From assembly GCA_024803745.1 (NCBI GenBank), contig JANJXV010000101.1, positions 1,567,001-1,631,000 of the forward strand: a DNA stretch of 64,000 bases, given 5' to 3'. Under the pieces are notes generated by a model. That model did not search any database. It worked only from the letters and a program-made list of their open reading frames with translations, and was not told the origin of the DNA. Each line of letters begins with the position of its first letter. The stretch's first letter is position 1. A program made the position numbers and the translations under genes. This stretch comes from Megascapheus bottae. Taxonomy: Eukaryota > Chordata > Mammalia > Rodentia > Geomyidae. This document shows, in pieces, positions 1-11,484 of this stretch.

Positions 1-610
1 GCTCGTGGCTCAGAACAGAATCAGTGAAGGACTCGGCCAAAGGAACAAAGCTAAACCGCCCGACCCCATCCCAGAGGGTTCCATACGTTGGTTCCCGACA
101 CAGCGCTGCTCAGACATGGCAGTGGGAGAATGAGGGAGGGGGAGATGATTAGACCCATTCATTATTGGAACCCTAAGTTCCTGGCACTATTTGGAGGTGG
201 TAGTGATTAAGTTGACAGTGCCTGGATGAGGAAGTGCCTGCCTCTGAAGGGTGTTCTGCATGGCCCCTTCCCGTCCCTCTCTCTGCCTCCTGGCTTTCAC
301 AAGGTGAGCAATTCTGGGCTCCAACACTCAACCCCACCCTGGGCCCTCAGCTATGAAGCCAAGCTATCCCTGACTGAATCCTCTGCAAGTATAAGCAAAA
401 ATAAAATGTTTCCTCACCGAAAATGGCTCCTTCTGGGTCTTCACCATACTACTGGAAAAGTCTGACTAGCCAGAACACAGAGAACAAAGCAAGAGCAAAC
501 AAAGGCAATTATTATTTTTACTGGCTCGGTTCTGTAGTGGCTTTGGGCTCTCAACCCATAGCTGACCCAATCCTCTCCAAACTCCACAGGCAGCGTGAGA
601 GTTTGTAAAT
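1..610. other. Unique DNA, no gene seen
   Basis: I recognise no repeat or exon here. The first 120 bases are somewhat richer in C, G and CpG than the rest of the window. Three open frames of 60-90 codons overlap on both strands but have low-complexity or unremarkable composition and no recognisable domain. I regard them as chance frames. Confidence 0.5.
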
Positions 611-614
611 CCTC

Positions 615-700
615 CTATGGATTTGAGGTGCTTGCCTAGCGTGTGAGGAGACCCACCCTCCCCAGGTTCCATCCCCAGCACCACAAAATAATACATGAAT
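615..700 (+). mobile_element. ID-type SINE fragment (tRNA-derived)
   Basis: The text 'gtgcttgcctagcgtgtgag' followed by 'ggttccatccccagcaccac' and an A-rich end is the right half of an ID element. In rodents ID SINEs derive from an alanine tRNA or BC1-like RNA. The left end carrying the A box is too diverged to place. This is an old, inactive copy. Confidence 0.6.
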
Positions 701-1162
701 ATGTAGATTAATAACTGTGTATACATTTGCATAGATATCTACAGACGAGTTGGAGAGCCTCCCTTCTCTGATTACAGCGCTCTAAGGAGAGCATACTCGT
801 CTTGTTTAGAAGACAATTCAATGATGATAACTCACTTTTTGCATGATGGAGCCCTGGGCTACTTTTCTGAGTTCATCACTCAAAAAATCTCCCAACAGCT
901 TGCCATTCTCTGACCACGTTGCCATTTCTTTCATCCCTATGCAGGCCCTTAGTATAGCCCTTACTGCATGCTCACTCTCTCTCTCTCCTCCCCCCCTTCT
1001 CTGAAGACTCCTTTCCCCTGAGTGCAAATGGCTGCCTCCTCTTCCTGATTGAAGTCTTGGCTCTGGTGGTCACTCCACAGTGGGTCTCCCAGGTCCCCCA
1101 TGGTCATAGGCATTGTCTGTACTCTACTCAATTCATTCTATTAAAATAACAATGCTTATCAG

Positions 1163-1387
1163 AGCTGGGCGTCAGGGGCTCACACCCATAATCCTTACTG
1201 CTCAAGAGGCTGAAATCTGAGAATCATGGCTCGAAACTAAGTCGGGTCAGAAAAGTCCAAGAGACTCTTATCTTCGATGGAGCGACAAAACACCAGAAGC
1301 AGAGCTGTGGCTCAAGTGGTAGAGTGTCAGTCCTGAACAAAAGAGCAAAGAGAGAGTCCCCAAGTCCTGAGTTCAAGCCCTAGGACA
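1163..1387 (+). mobile_element. IDL-type composite SINE
   Basis: A complete two-part SINE. The left module runs from 'gctgggcgtcaggggctcac' through 'ctgaaatctgagaatcatgg'. The central part is 'gagactcttatct', and the right tRNA-like module starts near 1306 with 'gctgtggctcaagtggtaga' and ends 'gagttcaagccctagga'. It carries RNA polymerase III style internal promoter text in both modules. Such SINEs have no protein and depend on L1 proteins for copying. The 3' tail has become the CA repeat that follows. Family naming (IDL-Geo) is from memory. Confidence 0.85.
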
Positions 1388-1398
1388 CAGACACACAG

Positions 1399-1432
<34 letters not shown>

Positions 1433-1453
1433 ACACACACACACACACACACA
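1388..1453. repeat. (CA)n microsatellite
   Basis: About 66 bp of CA dinucleotides with a few CAG interruptions. It abuts the 3' end of a SINE, which suggests growth from the SINE tail. Likely length-polymorphic. Confidence 0.95.
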
Positions 1454-1654
1454 AACTATATAAATATAACTTCATTGGTATCTGAAAAGATCACTACAGC
1501 ACCAAATGGAGAAGACATTCTCTGAGGACAGGAACTGTATCTCCCATATCCACTACCAGACCCCTAGTATCAGTCCAGGAGCCCACCAACAATTAAGTAA
1601 TTGATAGGTGACCTCAGGAAGGCAAGAGGGCCCTTTGGTCCAGACAGATCTCCA

Positions 1655-1757
1655 ATTTTCTAACCCTCTCTCTCCTTCCCCATTTCTGTCTCCCTCCCTC
1701 AATCCCTCCTTCGCTCCCTCCCTCCCTCCTTCTCTCTCTCCTTCTCTCACCCACCCC
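1655..1757. repeat. Polypyrimidine tract (CT/CCCT-rich)
   Basis: Nearly pure C and T over about 100 bp with CTCC and CCCT motifs. Mirror-like pyrimidine tracts can form triplex DNA. It gives rise to Ser/Pro-rich and Gly/Glu/Arg-rich frames on the two strands that I do not regard as genes. Confidence 0.85.
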
Positions 1758-1800
1758 CAAACCCGAGTAGCTTGTGAAAAATATAGCAAGAATTATGTCC

Positions 1801-2730
1801 TATGACTGCCAGATGTGCAGCCCAAGAAGGAAGTGGAATTAAACCTGAAAATCACATCAACAGGCAAAGCCATGCTGTGAGGCCCTATTAAAGCCACAGC
1901 GAGCAGACTGCTGTTGTCTCCCCATCTCATCAACAGATGATGAAGGAAAAGGGGAAAAATATCAACCCCCCTCTTTGTGGGGGGGTCTTCCTGGGGTGGG
2001 GGTGGAGAAGGGATGATGACTCCCCTCGATCTCTCAGTTCCATGTGTGACGTCCTTACAGGCACAAAGGAAAACCGTCTCAAATCTTGTCTGTCCTAAGA
2101 GGCTGGGGGTACCTGCTTTAATGAACTACTTTTGTGGACAAGTTGCCCCCCATGGGCCTCTGCTCAGCTCCCCACTCCTGTCTCCCCAGCAGAGAAAGAA
2201 ATGGATGCCTTATGTTCTTCATCTAGTTTTGGCTCAGCCTCACAGAACCAAATCAGCCTTGTAAATGAAACTAGGGGAGACCCCGCCTTTACTGCTGGGG
2301 TCACAGGAAGGCCACAGAGACATCTTGCTGGACCTACATGGTCGCATTCATTTGAATGAGTGACAATATATGAACGTAAGGGATTTTATACTAAAATAAA
2401 GTACCTATGTCCAGTTTCTCCTAGAAAAACCAGTCATCATGGAGCCCACATTCCCCCAGCCCCAAACGCTGCCACTGTTGATGAAGATTAAATGTCTGGA
2501 CTTCATCTCAGCTCACTTCACATAATGTCACTTCTATACCTCATAGACACTGAGTCTGCAGCCTTTCTTACACCTACATTTACAAACACACTTGTTCACA
2601 GAGTAGTGAAAGGAACAGACATCAACTCTTGGTGGTCAAACCCGCTGCAGGCCATGAACAGCCATCTTTGCTAGATAGTCATCTTGAACTGAAGAGAAGA
2701 GCCAAGATTTTTCTGTAGCCTTCACCTGGA
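1801..2730. other. Unique DNA, no gene seen
   Basis: No recognised repeat. The part at 1960-2180 is moderately GC-rich and contains a G-run near 1977-2007. Open frames of 60-95 codons overlap each other and show no domain. Nothing functional can be supported. Confidence 0.45.
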
Positions 2731-3267
2731 GTGAGGAGGAGGAGGAGGAGGAGGAGGAGGAGGAGGAGAAGGAGGAGGAGGAGGAGGAGGAGGAGGAAGA
2801 GAAGAACAAGAAGAAGAGCAGGAAGGAGAGGAAGGGAAGGAAGAGAATGAAGAGAAGAACCAGAAGAAGAAGAGGAGGAGGAAGAGGAAGAGAATGAGGA
2901 ATGATGAAGAGAAGAACAAGAAGAAGAGGAGGAAAGGAAGAGAATGGGGAGGATGAAGAGAAGAACAAGAAGAAGAGGAAGAGGAAGAGGAAAGGAATGA
3001 GGAGGATGAAGAGAAGAACAAGAAGAGGAGGAGGAAGAAGAAGGGGAGGAGGAGAATGAAGAGAAGAACAAGAAGAGGAGGAGAAGAAGAGAATGAGAAG
3101 GACAAAGAGAAGAGCAAGAAGAAGAGGAGGAGGAAGAGGAGGAGAATGAGGAGGAGGTGGAGGAGGAGGAGGAGGAGGAGGAGGAGGAGGGGGAGGAGGA
3201 GGAGGAGGAAGAGGAGGAGGAGGAAGGAAAAGAAAAGGAGGAAGAGGAGAAGGAGGAGGAGGAAGAT
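2731..3267. repeat. Long GA-rich (GGA/GAA) satellite with ~50-bp higher-order unit
   Basis: About 540 bp of almost pure purine on the plus strand, dominated by GGA and GAA triplets. The ends are plain GGA repeats. The middle holds a higher-order unit marked by 'agagaagaac' starting at 2798, 2851, 2908, 2957, 3010 and 3060, with a variant at 3106, so the period is 46-57 bp. The minus strand reads as long Ser-, Pro- or Leu-rich frames up to 221 codons, which follow from the triplet repeat and are not genes. Such tracts can form triplex (H-) DNA and are length-unstable. Confidence 0.93.
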
Positions 3268-3564
3268 GACATTCTCTCTGCATAAGCACCAGCTTTGGCT
3301 ATGATTAAAGATCATCTCAGAAGAATAGAAACACAAGGGGAAAATGGCAAGAACAATCATAACGAATACAATCATAAATACAATCATGTACGGTGGATTG
3401 CCGACTGTTCAAAATCCATATCTCCATACCGTTACCCTGCCGTAGCTAACTGGAGCATAAATGTGGGTCCTGTGTGCCTTTGGTGCCTCTAAGGACTCTG
3501 GAATTTCTAGGACCTTAGTAGATGAAGAAAAACATACGCACCCCCAACCCAGGAGTCAGTACCC

Positions 3565-3765
3565 ACCATGATGGTTAAGATCAAACAGGTATGGCTCCAA
3601 GCCTGACTTGCCCTTATCTCTGTAGCTTCCAGTATATCCCCAGGCCTTGGTTTTTTTTTTAATCTGTAAAATGGGTATAACAACAAATGTGCTAACCTGA
3701 AACGTTTGTTGGGAAGGACAGATCAGTTTGAGGTGTACAGCATGCTTGGCACAATGTTCTGGCAC
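3565..3765 (-). mobile_element. MIR SINE
   Basis: The string 'aatctgtaaaatgggtataa' at about 3660 and 'catgcttggcacaatgttct' at about 3740 match the antisense MIR core and 5' region. The part at 3565-3610 ('gatggttaagatcaaacagg') matches the far end. MIR is an ancient tRNA-derived SINE with L2-dependent mobility and is inactive in living mammals. An insertion of a T-run lies near 3650. Confidence 0.75.
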
Positions 3766-3779
3766 GCCATGGATAGGAC

Positions 3780-5865
3780 TGTGTTTCCATGATCCGTTTT
3801 GACATAGGACCATAAAGATCCCAGGGTCTTAATCAGGGGCCGGCTGATGCTGACACAGAATTCAAGAAATTCTGCAGCTGGCTCTAGGAACCATAAACGC
3901 GAGCAGGGAATGGTCCCAGAAGGAGTTGGGAGAGACATTTTCAGAACCACAGAGGTTCTTACCTCTTACATTCCTCCTCTCCTTACCACCCCAGCTGCCA
4001 AGATAAGCCACCTCGAGGAATCATCAGGAAAGAAATATCACATCACAACTGCAGAACTTGAGCCTAATATACTGCAGACTCAAGAGGGAGAGGGGAAAGA
4101 GAAAACTAAAATAAAAACTGTAAATTTATTACAAGGTTCAATATTTCTGTCTGAAAAAGAAATCAAGAGTTCTACAGTTAGTACTGAAAATCCAAAGTAC
4201 TACGTTTGCTACAAGAACTTGAATTTTATTTTACCAGAAACAAACTTTTATATGGATATGTAAGCTTTGTTTTATAAAAATAAAACATGAAGTAGAACAA
4301 GTAATTGAAATGGAGTAATTTTTTACAAGATATATACTTAAGAATGACGATGAAGAATTTTATGTAGAGAATATATTTTCTAAATATTTCGTAAGAAAGT
4401 TATCTAGTCAGACCACAAAAAAATTGTCAGAATATTTATCTTACGAGTTGCAATAACAATAACTATCAAATACAGGTTGTAGGGCATGTGCTTATTTTTT
4501 TCATCCAAAATCCGATGTATTTGAAGACTGTGCCAATACCCATTGGGACAGGTAATATCCAATAGCTTAAATAACAGAGTTTCTATTTCAGATAACGTTG
4601 TATATTATCCAGTGTCTGAAGATATATTCTCTTCGGTAATAATGATGAGGACCTCAATTCAAACATCTGTCATTATTCTGTTCTCACTCCAAAACTGATG
4701 ATGCCTAAGAGTTTGGAAATATACCAATAAAGATTTGCTATCCAAGATAGACCAGACTTTTATCCCTATTAGAAAGTCCAAATAAGGTGAAATTCTGCTC
4801 AGTACTCATACAAAAAAAGGAAGCCCTTATAACTTCATGTGCATTTTGATTAGTGTAACTTCATAAAGACCAAGATGTAAAAGAATAACGATTTGTTATT
4901 TCACAGTGAGGGACGAGAGTACCAGGATTAATATATTGCCAGGCCAACCCAGAACAAAGAATAATCAATGATTTCATTGGGGAAACCTGTGCAAATTTGC
5001 AGAGGAATCCCATAGTATACTGATGAATGTGAAAACCAGGCTAGGACTGACTAGTCTTATTGTACAGCTTTAAAGTGTGAAGAGGGAGGAGTGTTGTAAA
5101 CCAGCTCCCCACGGGGTCTGACAACAATTATTTAAATACTTAAAGTCTCCAGCAATGGCCCTAAGGGCATACAGAAAAATGAAGAAACATTTAATCAAGA
5201 GAATCAAATAAAATCCAATAAAAACAGGGAAAGTCTGTGGCATGAGAGGAATGGTTCCCTCTTTCACCTCTCCCAGCCTAACAGGATAGTAACTCCATTA
5301 CAGTCAGACGTAGTCAGAAACATAAGACTCCCCATCCTTCATAAACCAACCAAGAGTTATGGTACTTTGGGCAGAGTTCCAGGAGAAATATGAGGAAAAG
5401 GATGCCAGCCCTTCTCGTTCAATCCTCCCTTCGCTCAGCTCCATGTTACAGAAGGTAAATTCTAATGACTGTAGGTGAGAAGACAATGTTCCTCTATTCC
5501 CACTATCCAGACCGTGGGGTGAAATGCTTAGAATACTGGAACTCTGATTACAAGGTTTATGGAAAAGCCACCGTAACTGAAACATCATGGCAGCACATGT
5601 GGATTAAAGGAACTGAGAATCTGGAAACAAGCCCTTGTGTTTACTATTGTCTCATCTCCAAAGAGAAAGAGAGATGGGGAAAAGGAGTCCTTCTAGCAAA
5701 TGGCACTGGAACACCTATAGTCTAAACCAAAAGTACTTAAAATTGTATTAATGACGCTACCATGAGAGGTAAAAATATAAAATATTTGGAAAGGAAAAAT
5801 GAGGCATAATCTTCAGGTAAGCATAAATCAAAACCAAGATGAAACATCTGCCATTCTGGTTACAT
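3780..5865. other. AT-rich unique DNA; longest chance-like frame 3847-4263
   Basis: No repeat recognised. The plus frame 3847-4263 (138 codons) is the longest open frame outside low-complexity or L1 DNA. It has Lys/Glu/Ser/Thr-rich composition, no recognisable domain, no signal peptide and no visible splice context. A frame of this length is about what a 64-kb AT-rich window produces by chance. I do not call a gene. Confidence 0.45.
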
Positions 5866-5869
5866 AAAA

Positions 5870-6362
5870 GAGCCCCATAAAATCCAGGGTTGGAAAAGGT
5901 ATCATGAAATCAGAACTCAGAATGGCGGGAACATAAAGAAGTACAGCATTTCACAGATGGCCTAACCATTCTTCAGAAGATTAATACAGACCTACATGTG
6001 GTCCAGCAATTATACCGTTAGGCACACACCCAAACTAAATGAAATTTCTGTCACCCACTACTGACAGTAGCGTCAATCAACCCACAGGTGAAAACGACCC
6101 AAAGCCCACAAGCAAATAAGCAGTAAGAAAGCATGACAAAATCATGTTAGAATACTACAACATGAATAAACTCTGAAAATATTATAGTAAGTGGGAAAAA
6201 TCCTCCACAAAAATATCACATTATATGCTTTCATTGATTTTGAATTGGTTTTGGTGATTGCTGAATAACTAATCCCTTGATAGTCTAAAAATAGCTGAAT
6301 TACATAATTTGTGATAGAACTGTATAATGTACAATTTTGTCCTTCAATAAAGTTGCACATTT
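5870..6362 (+). mobile_element. Old L1 3' end (L1M-like)
   Basis: Degraded end of L1 ORF2 followed by an L1 3' UTR. Diagnostic text includes 'tggtccagcaattataccgt' near 6001, 'tatgctttcattgattt' near 6225 and the terminal 'actgtataatgtacaatttt' with 'caataaag' near 6346. These match the ancient mammalian L1M group 3' end. Many stops and indels show it is long dead. Confidence 0.7.
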
Positions 6363-6972
6363 TCTCTATTCATTTCTACTGTATATATGTGCAATAAACG
6401 TACGTGTGTTTAGCAGTGACTACAGAAGTTATTAAGGATCAATATTTCAAGAAAAATAGTCTAACATAATAAAGAGCCATTAGACTAATTACAGCAGAAT
6501 AGAGACACCTTATAAAATAACAGAATTCAGAGATGGATGCTACTTGTCATCCAAACTGATTTCTATAGGAATAGCAGACAAAGTATCTAAACAAGTACAC
6601 CAGGGCATACACATGTTTCTGACATTAAGAGAAAGCATATGGCAGGAACAGAAACCTTGAATTGCAATCACACAATACTTTCAGGAAAGATGAGGGAGAA
6701 ATTCTTGACACTGGGAGGAAGGTAGGAACTAGATTGGCTCATGGATCAGCACAAGTGCAGAACAGGACTTGCTTATTACAAATAGGAACAAGCCAGTTTT
6801 ATGGCACTGTACCACTTCACACTATGTTCTTTACTGTGGTGTACTGAGTCCAGTGACTCGGGGAACATTAGGAGAAATTTTACTCTCAGTGAATATCAAT
6901 CTCTGCAATGTCATTTTCAGAAAACATTCAATAGTCATGTTATCACTTTGGAGTAAATCTCATGGTGGCATT

Positions 6973-7193
6973 TTTATTATATTTTATTGTCAGGATAATG
7001 TATAAAGGGGTTAGAGTTATATTTGTCAGACAAAGGGTGTATTACTTCTCAAACCTTGATACCCCTTCTCATGTTTTTGTCCTCCTTTCCCTCCCCCACC
7101 CCACCTAATTATCTGGTTTTCTCCCTTCCCTTCCCTGTTTCAAATAAACAAATAAGTGTGTGTATATATAGTATGCCAGGTAACAAAGTCAGA
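6973..7193 (-). mobile_element. L1 3' UTR fragment, older rodent type
   Basis: Antisense L1 3' end: the inverted tail 'attttattgtcaggataatg' is followed by 'accttgataccccttctcat' and a C-rich segment that is the complement of the G-rich L1 3' UTR. It resembles the copies at 16715-16875 and, on the other strand, 29041-29269. These three share 'ttgtcaggat/attatcagga'-type tails and form an older subfamily than those at 41066 or 53106. Confidence 0.75.
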
Positions 7194-7199
7194 TGCATT

Positions 7200-8690
7200 A
7201 ACCACATGAGATTCCCGAAAATGGGGGAAAAAAAGAGAAAAAGAAGCATGTCCCACCAAAACATCCCTATCATGACAAGAGAAAACCCCAAGTTTCCTCC
7301 CATTTCTGTATCTTCAGTTTTCAGAAAAAGATGTGAACCACAGTAGGCAAGCAATATATGTGGCCTGAATGAGCATCTATTAATAGCTTGCCAATATTAG
7401 GTTTATGTATCTGTTTAATAAAGTAATCTTAAGAATGTGTTGAATCTAAGTAACTTTATAAAGGCTCCCCATGTGCTAAGGGTCAGTACACTTATGTTTC
7501 CCATAATCCTTGACTGTATGACAACTAGCTGTCATTCACTTGAAAAAGCCGGGACGATAACAGTGACTGCAATCTCTCCACAACACTGATCTCTGTAGCA
7601 CTTGTCAGATATAACTGATTTGCCAAGGTAAGCAAGAATCTAAGGCTTCATCTGGATTTTTCTATTTTCCTTTGTAATATTTATTTTCCAGAAACCTGAC
7701 TTACATGGTTTCCATGGAAATGAGTGAAATGGTGAAGCACAGAGCTTTCAGAAGAGTGCCACAATGAAAGGAAAAGTTATTTTTGTTAATCATTTATTTA
7801 AAAATATTGATCAATAACACTATATAGAAGGTACTATAGAAAAAAGTTGATTGTTAAGAGTCTAATTCATATCATAGTATATAAATACTGTGAAAAGCCT
7901 ATTTCAATGAATAAAGTAGACATAAGGGAAAAGTCTCTATATACTGACTTACTGGTTTATGTAAATGAATATATTATGAATCAAGTTTAATTGGTAGATA
8001 TACGTACAGATGTTTATTGTCTTAGCCTGACGTCTTATAATACATTTTCTTGATACTTTCAACTCTAAGCCTCTGCTCTTTTTCAAACTCAATATGCAGT
8101 AAACAATTAAATGGTTAGATAAATAAATGAGATAGAAATGAATTGGACACCTCTAAATATAAATGTTAGATGCACCCAAGAGAGGAGCAGCATTGGCTCT
8201 ACTGGCTACTGCTATCAGGAAAAACAGGTACAGAGCTGTGGCACAGCAAAGCACTTACAGCAGGAAGGAGACATAAAACCAATAGCGAAGAGTCCCAGGA
8301 AACACTTGCTATCATGTCTGGCAGAGAAAAGCCTAGGGGCTATAGACTGATTCCCTCGTGAAAAGCAAACACCAAAGACAAAACTCTTTCAACACTCTAT
8401 GCTATTTCTAATTACATTTTTATTATTTGGATGTTATATAGCAATTTTCTTTCCCAAATTAACTGTTTTTAAGTTGGCTTCATTCACATTATCTGCAATA
8501 GTGACAGTAATTCAGTAGAACAATGTCCTATAAAATCAGAATATGATAGTAGACTATACTTATGAAAGTCCTTATGATTTCAAACTGAATTATTTGTTTG
8601 ATGGCTATTGTCATATTAGAATGCTGCTCCTTGATTCTTCTTAATGATTTTTACTGATATGCATGATGTATAGTTTTCTTTGTGCTCAAA
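7200..8690. other. Unique DNA, no gene seen
   Basis: AT-rich sequence without a recognised repeat. Frames of 60-70 codons at 8138-8361 overlap in two phases and have no domain. The stretch 7690-7760 and its surroundings show no splice-site-bounded exon that I can support. Confidence 0.4.
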
Positions 8691-8696
8691 AACTGC

Positions 8697-8940
8697 TTTT
8701 CTGCAGGCTCTGGGGCTTGAAGTCAGGGTCCGGGTGCTGTCCCGAGCCCATTCGTGCTCAACGCTAGCTCTCTTACCACTTAAGGCACAGTGCCATTTCC
8801 ACTATTACTGAACGGTTGATTGGAAAGAAGAGTCTCTCAGGCTCTTCTTCCTGGGCTAGCTTCAAACCTTGATCTTCAGATCTCAGCCTCCTAAGAAGCT
8901 TCGAGGATATTACAAACAAGCACCATCAGCATCCAGCTCC
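8697..8940 (-). mobile_element. IDL-type composite SINE
   Basis: Reads on the plus strand as the reverse complement of the heteromyid two-module SINE: 'tctggggcttgaagtcaggg' (right module end), 'accacttaaggcacag' (right module start), 'ggttgattggaaagaagagt' (middle) and 'ccttgatcttcagatctcag' (left module). Several substitutions and small deletions mark it as moderately old. Confidence 0.82.
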
Positions 8941-8944
8941 AAAA

Positions 8945-9785
8945 CTAATTTTAAGCAATCTTTTGTCATTTTCAGAACTGAAAGTGACAAAGACTCGGAT
9001 CTAAGGTGTAACCTACTTATAGTTCACCAGCTCTCTGAACACGAGAGATGATTCCCAAGTTACATTTTCTTAGATGATTTTAAGAATGCAAATAAACCCT
9101 CAATTTCACTCTAAATGTTTAAGGCCTGACTGGAATTCTAGAAGTCTTTTCCATAAGAAACGGAAATTTTCTTCTACCCTAGCATAAATGGGTTAAAATG
9201 CTACTTCTGAGGCCCCTACAATTACAACTTACTTGGGTTTGATACGTTCCGATTATACCTCCAAGAATATGTTATCAGGTCAATAAATAATACAAAGCAC
9301 CTTTTCCTTGCTAAGAAAGGACAAGGAAAGTAACACCTTCTGGAGATAGTGAAGGTACTAGGAGATGAGGGTAATGTTCAAAGGATTATACATGGTGTTT
9401 GAAGCTACCTGCCCAACAGAATAACCAATACTACCTGGGAAGACCTGCATTTGATCACTCAGGCCTCACTGCTCACGACCATTATTAAATATTCTCTTAG
9501 TTTCTCAGCAGGCTGCTTTGAAGTTGCCACATGGAACATTTTTCTGCATAAAGAATTATAATTCACAAAAATGAAATGCTGATATGTAGCTACAAGATGA
9601 AAGCAGATATTAACCTGCATACCGCTCAACTGCTCACTGACCTTGGGTTAAGGTTTATTTCTATCATATATACTGCTTATCTCTTGAGAAGTTCATTTTA
9701 CCAGCAGTCAGCACAGCCTTTTGACCATAGGGATGTATTAGATACAGGGGAAATAACCAAATAATACTGGATACAGTTATGTGTG
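8945..9785. other. Unique DNA, no gene seen
   Basis: No recognised repeat up to the L1 fragment at about 9790. Nothing beyond short chance frames. Confidence 0.4.
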
Positions 9786-9789
9786 AGCA

Positions 9790-10312
9790 AACCAAAAATA
9801 TAAAGAATGTTTTCTGGAAACATAAGGACCTGGGAAAAATGTGTTAAGTAAAGTAAATCAGGTCCAGAGAGAAGAAAGGATGCATGTTTTCCCCTATAAG
9901 TGGAACACAAAATTAATTCATAGATATATAAGTAATCACTCTGGGGTAGTATACAAGTGTACATAAGTGTATGAATCAAACTATGATAGATTCAGGGGAA
10001 AAGTCAAAGGATAAAATTCCTTAGAAAGTCTAACTCACAGTTCAACAAAATAATGCCAGAAAATATGGAAGGAAGTATTAAGGAAAGCAGGATAAGGACA
10101 AATGAAAACAGGAAGAAGGAAGGATGCAGTTACAAAACCTAATATATGTCTTACAAAATTGGGAAAACTGAGGGAAGGTTAGGATTGAGAGGGATGGGTG
10201 GGAATGTTGAAAGGGTGACACTGATCAAGATGCAGGGTATTCATAAATGACTTTGTTGAATGGGAACTCCTTTGTACAACTACTTTAAAATTATAAAAAT
10301 TTACATTTTAAA
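9790..10312 (+). mobile_element. Old L1 ORF2 terminus and 3' UTR
   Basis: 'gttaagtaaagtaaatcagg' near 9845 followed by 'cctataagtggaacacaaaa' is the end of L1 ORF2 (the segment that encodes the conserved SKVNQ-like C-terminus). A G/A-rich 3' UTR and an AT-rich tail at 10285-10312 follow. It is heavily mutated and the left boundary is uncertain. Confidence 0.6.
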
Positions 10313-10314
10313 TT

Positions 10315-11055
10315 TAAAAAGTATTTTCTTATATAATTACTAATTTTCAAAGTTAGAATAAGTGAAAATCCTTTTCTTCAGGTATGTCATGTTTGCTGAA
10401 AAGTTGATAAGCAAAACATTCCCTGAGTCAAAATAAAATCATGAAACCACTATGTTGTGAGTGTTCAAACAGAAAGCATGAACACACCACAGATGTCAGT
10501 CCACAAAAGAATTCTAGACACAACTAAAAAGAGGTGTAGCAAAATGAACTGCATTGATTCATGTTTATGAAAATCTAAGATTCCCATGGAATTCTCTAAC
10601 TTGTGAGGGACAACAAGCATATCTTTAGGTAGGAGTCCAAACACAGACACATACGTACATTGAAAAGATCTTGTGGATCAATTATAAGCATAAGAATTTA
10701 TGAAATCATGTGGAGATTTATGGAATTATCTTTAAACAATTACTAACCCTTCATCCTAAACAATTCAAAAAGGCAGTCATTAATATTTACTATGGCTAAG
10801 ACTTACATAAGAAGCATAAATAAACCACATTTTTGCATTCTTATTAGGAAGCCAGATACATCAAGGGTTTATACTGCTACATCACAGAAAATAAACAATT
10901 ATAATACACAACATCATTATAATAAAACACATAGCCATATGATTGTACCAATACATGCAGGAAAGTTATGTGATATTTAAAATATAATATCAATTCATAA
11001 TAAAAATAAAGAAGAACCCATATCCACATAACTATGTCCATTCATGAGGCAGTAG
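10315..11055. other. AT-rich unique DNA, no gene seen
   Basis: No repeat or gene recognised. Runs of AT and short frames only. Confidence 0.4.
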
Positions 11056-11059
11056 CTAA

Positions 11060-11480
11060 CTTACACACTGAGGAAAAGCTGGGAACTTTCTTGATAAGAT
11101 CTGGAACATGATAGGGAAGAACACACATTGGAGATAGGACAGCCTTTTAAATAAATGGTACTCAGAAAGTTGGAGATTTACATATCAGAAAACAACATCA
11201 AAACCACTTACAAGCCACAAAAATCAGGTCATAATATATTAAAGCCCTAAACATGAGACATAAAACTTCTACAATAGTAAATAGGAGAAATGCCTCTGTA
11301 CACTGGAATAGGAAAGGACACAGTTGGATGAGACCTACAAAGCAGAGAACACCAAAGCAAAAATTTAAAAATGGCATTACCTCAAACTAAAATGCTTCTT
11401 CCCAGCTAAGGAAATAATCAACAAAGTGAAGAGCCAATCTGAAGAATGGGGAAAAAAATCTGTCAATATATATTTGAAAA
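11060..11480 (+). mobile_element. Internal L1 ORF2 fragment
   Basis: The text around 11270-11450 corresponds to the L1 ORF2 region that reads 'tctacaatagtaaataggag', 'acctcaaactaaaatgcttc' and 'ggaaataatcaacaaagtga'. It contains stops and lacks both ends of the element. It may be part of the same fossil insertion as 9790-10312, in a different order, or independent. Confidence 0.65.
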
Positions 11481-11484
11481 TGGG

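Noticed and set aside
2636..3387. Very long Pro-, Ser- and Leu-rich open frames on the minus strand (197-221 codons)
   Set aside because: They are translations of the GGA/GAA repeat in three phases. No non-repeat domain, and all phases are open because the tract lacks stop codons.
3847..4263. 138-codon plus frame, the longest outside repeats
   Set aside because: No recognisable domain, no splice or Kozak support, and the length is about what chance gives in 64 kb of AT-rich DNA.
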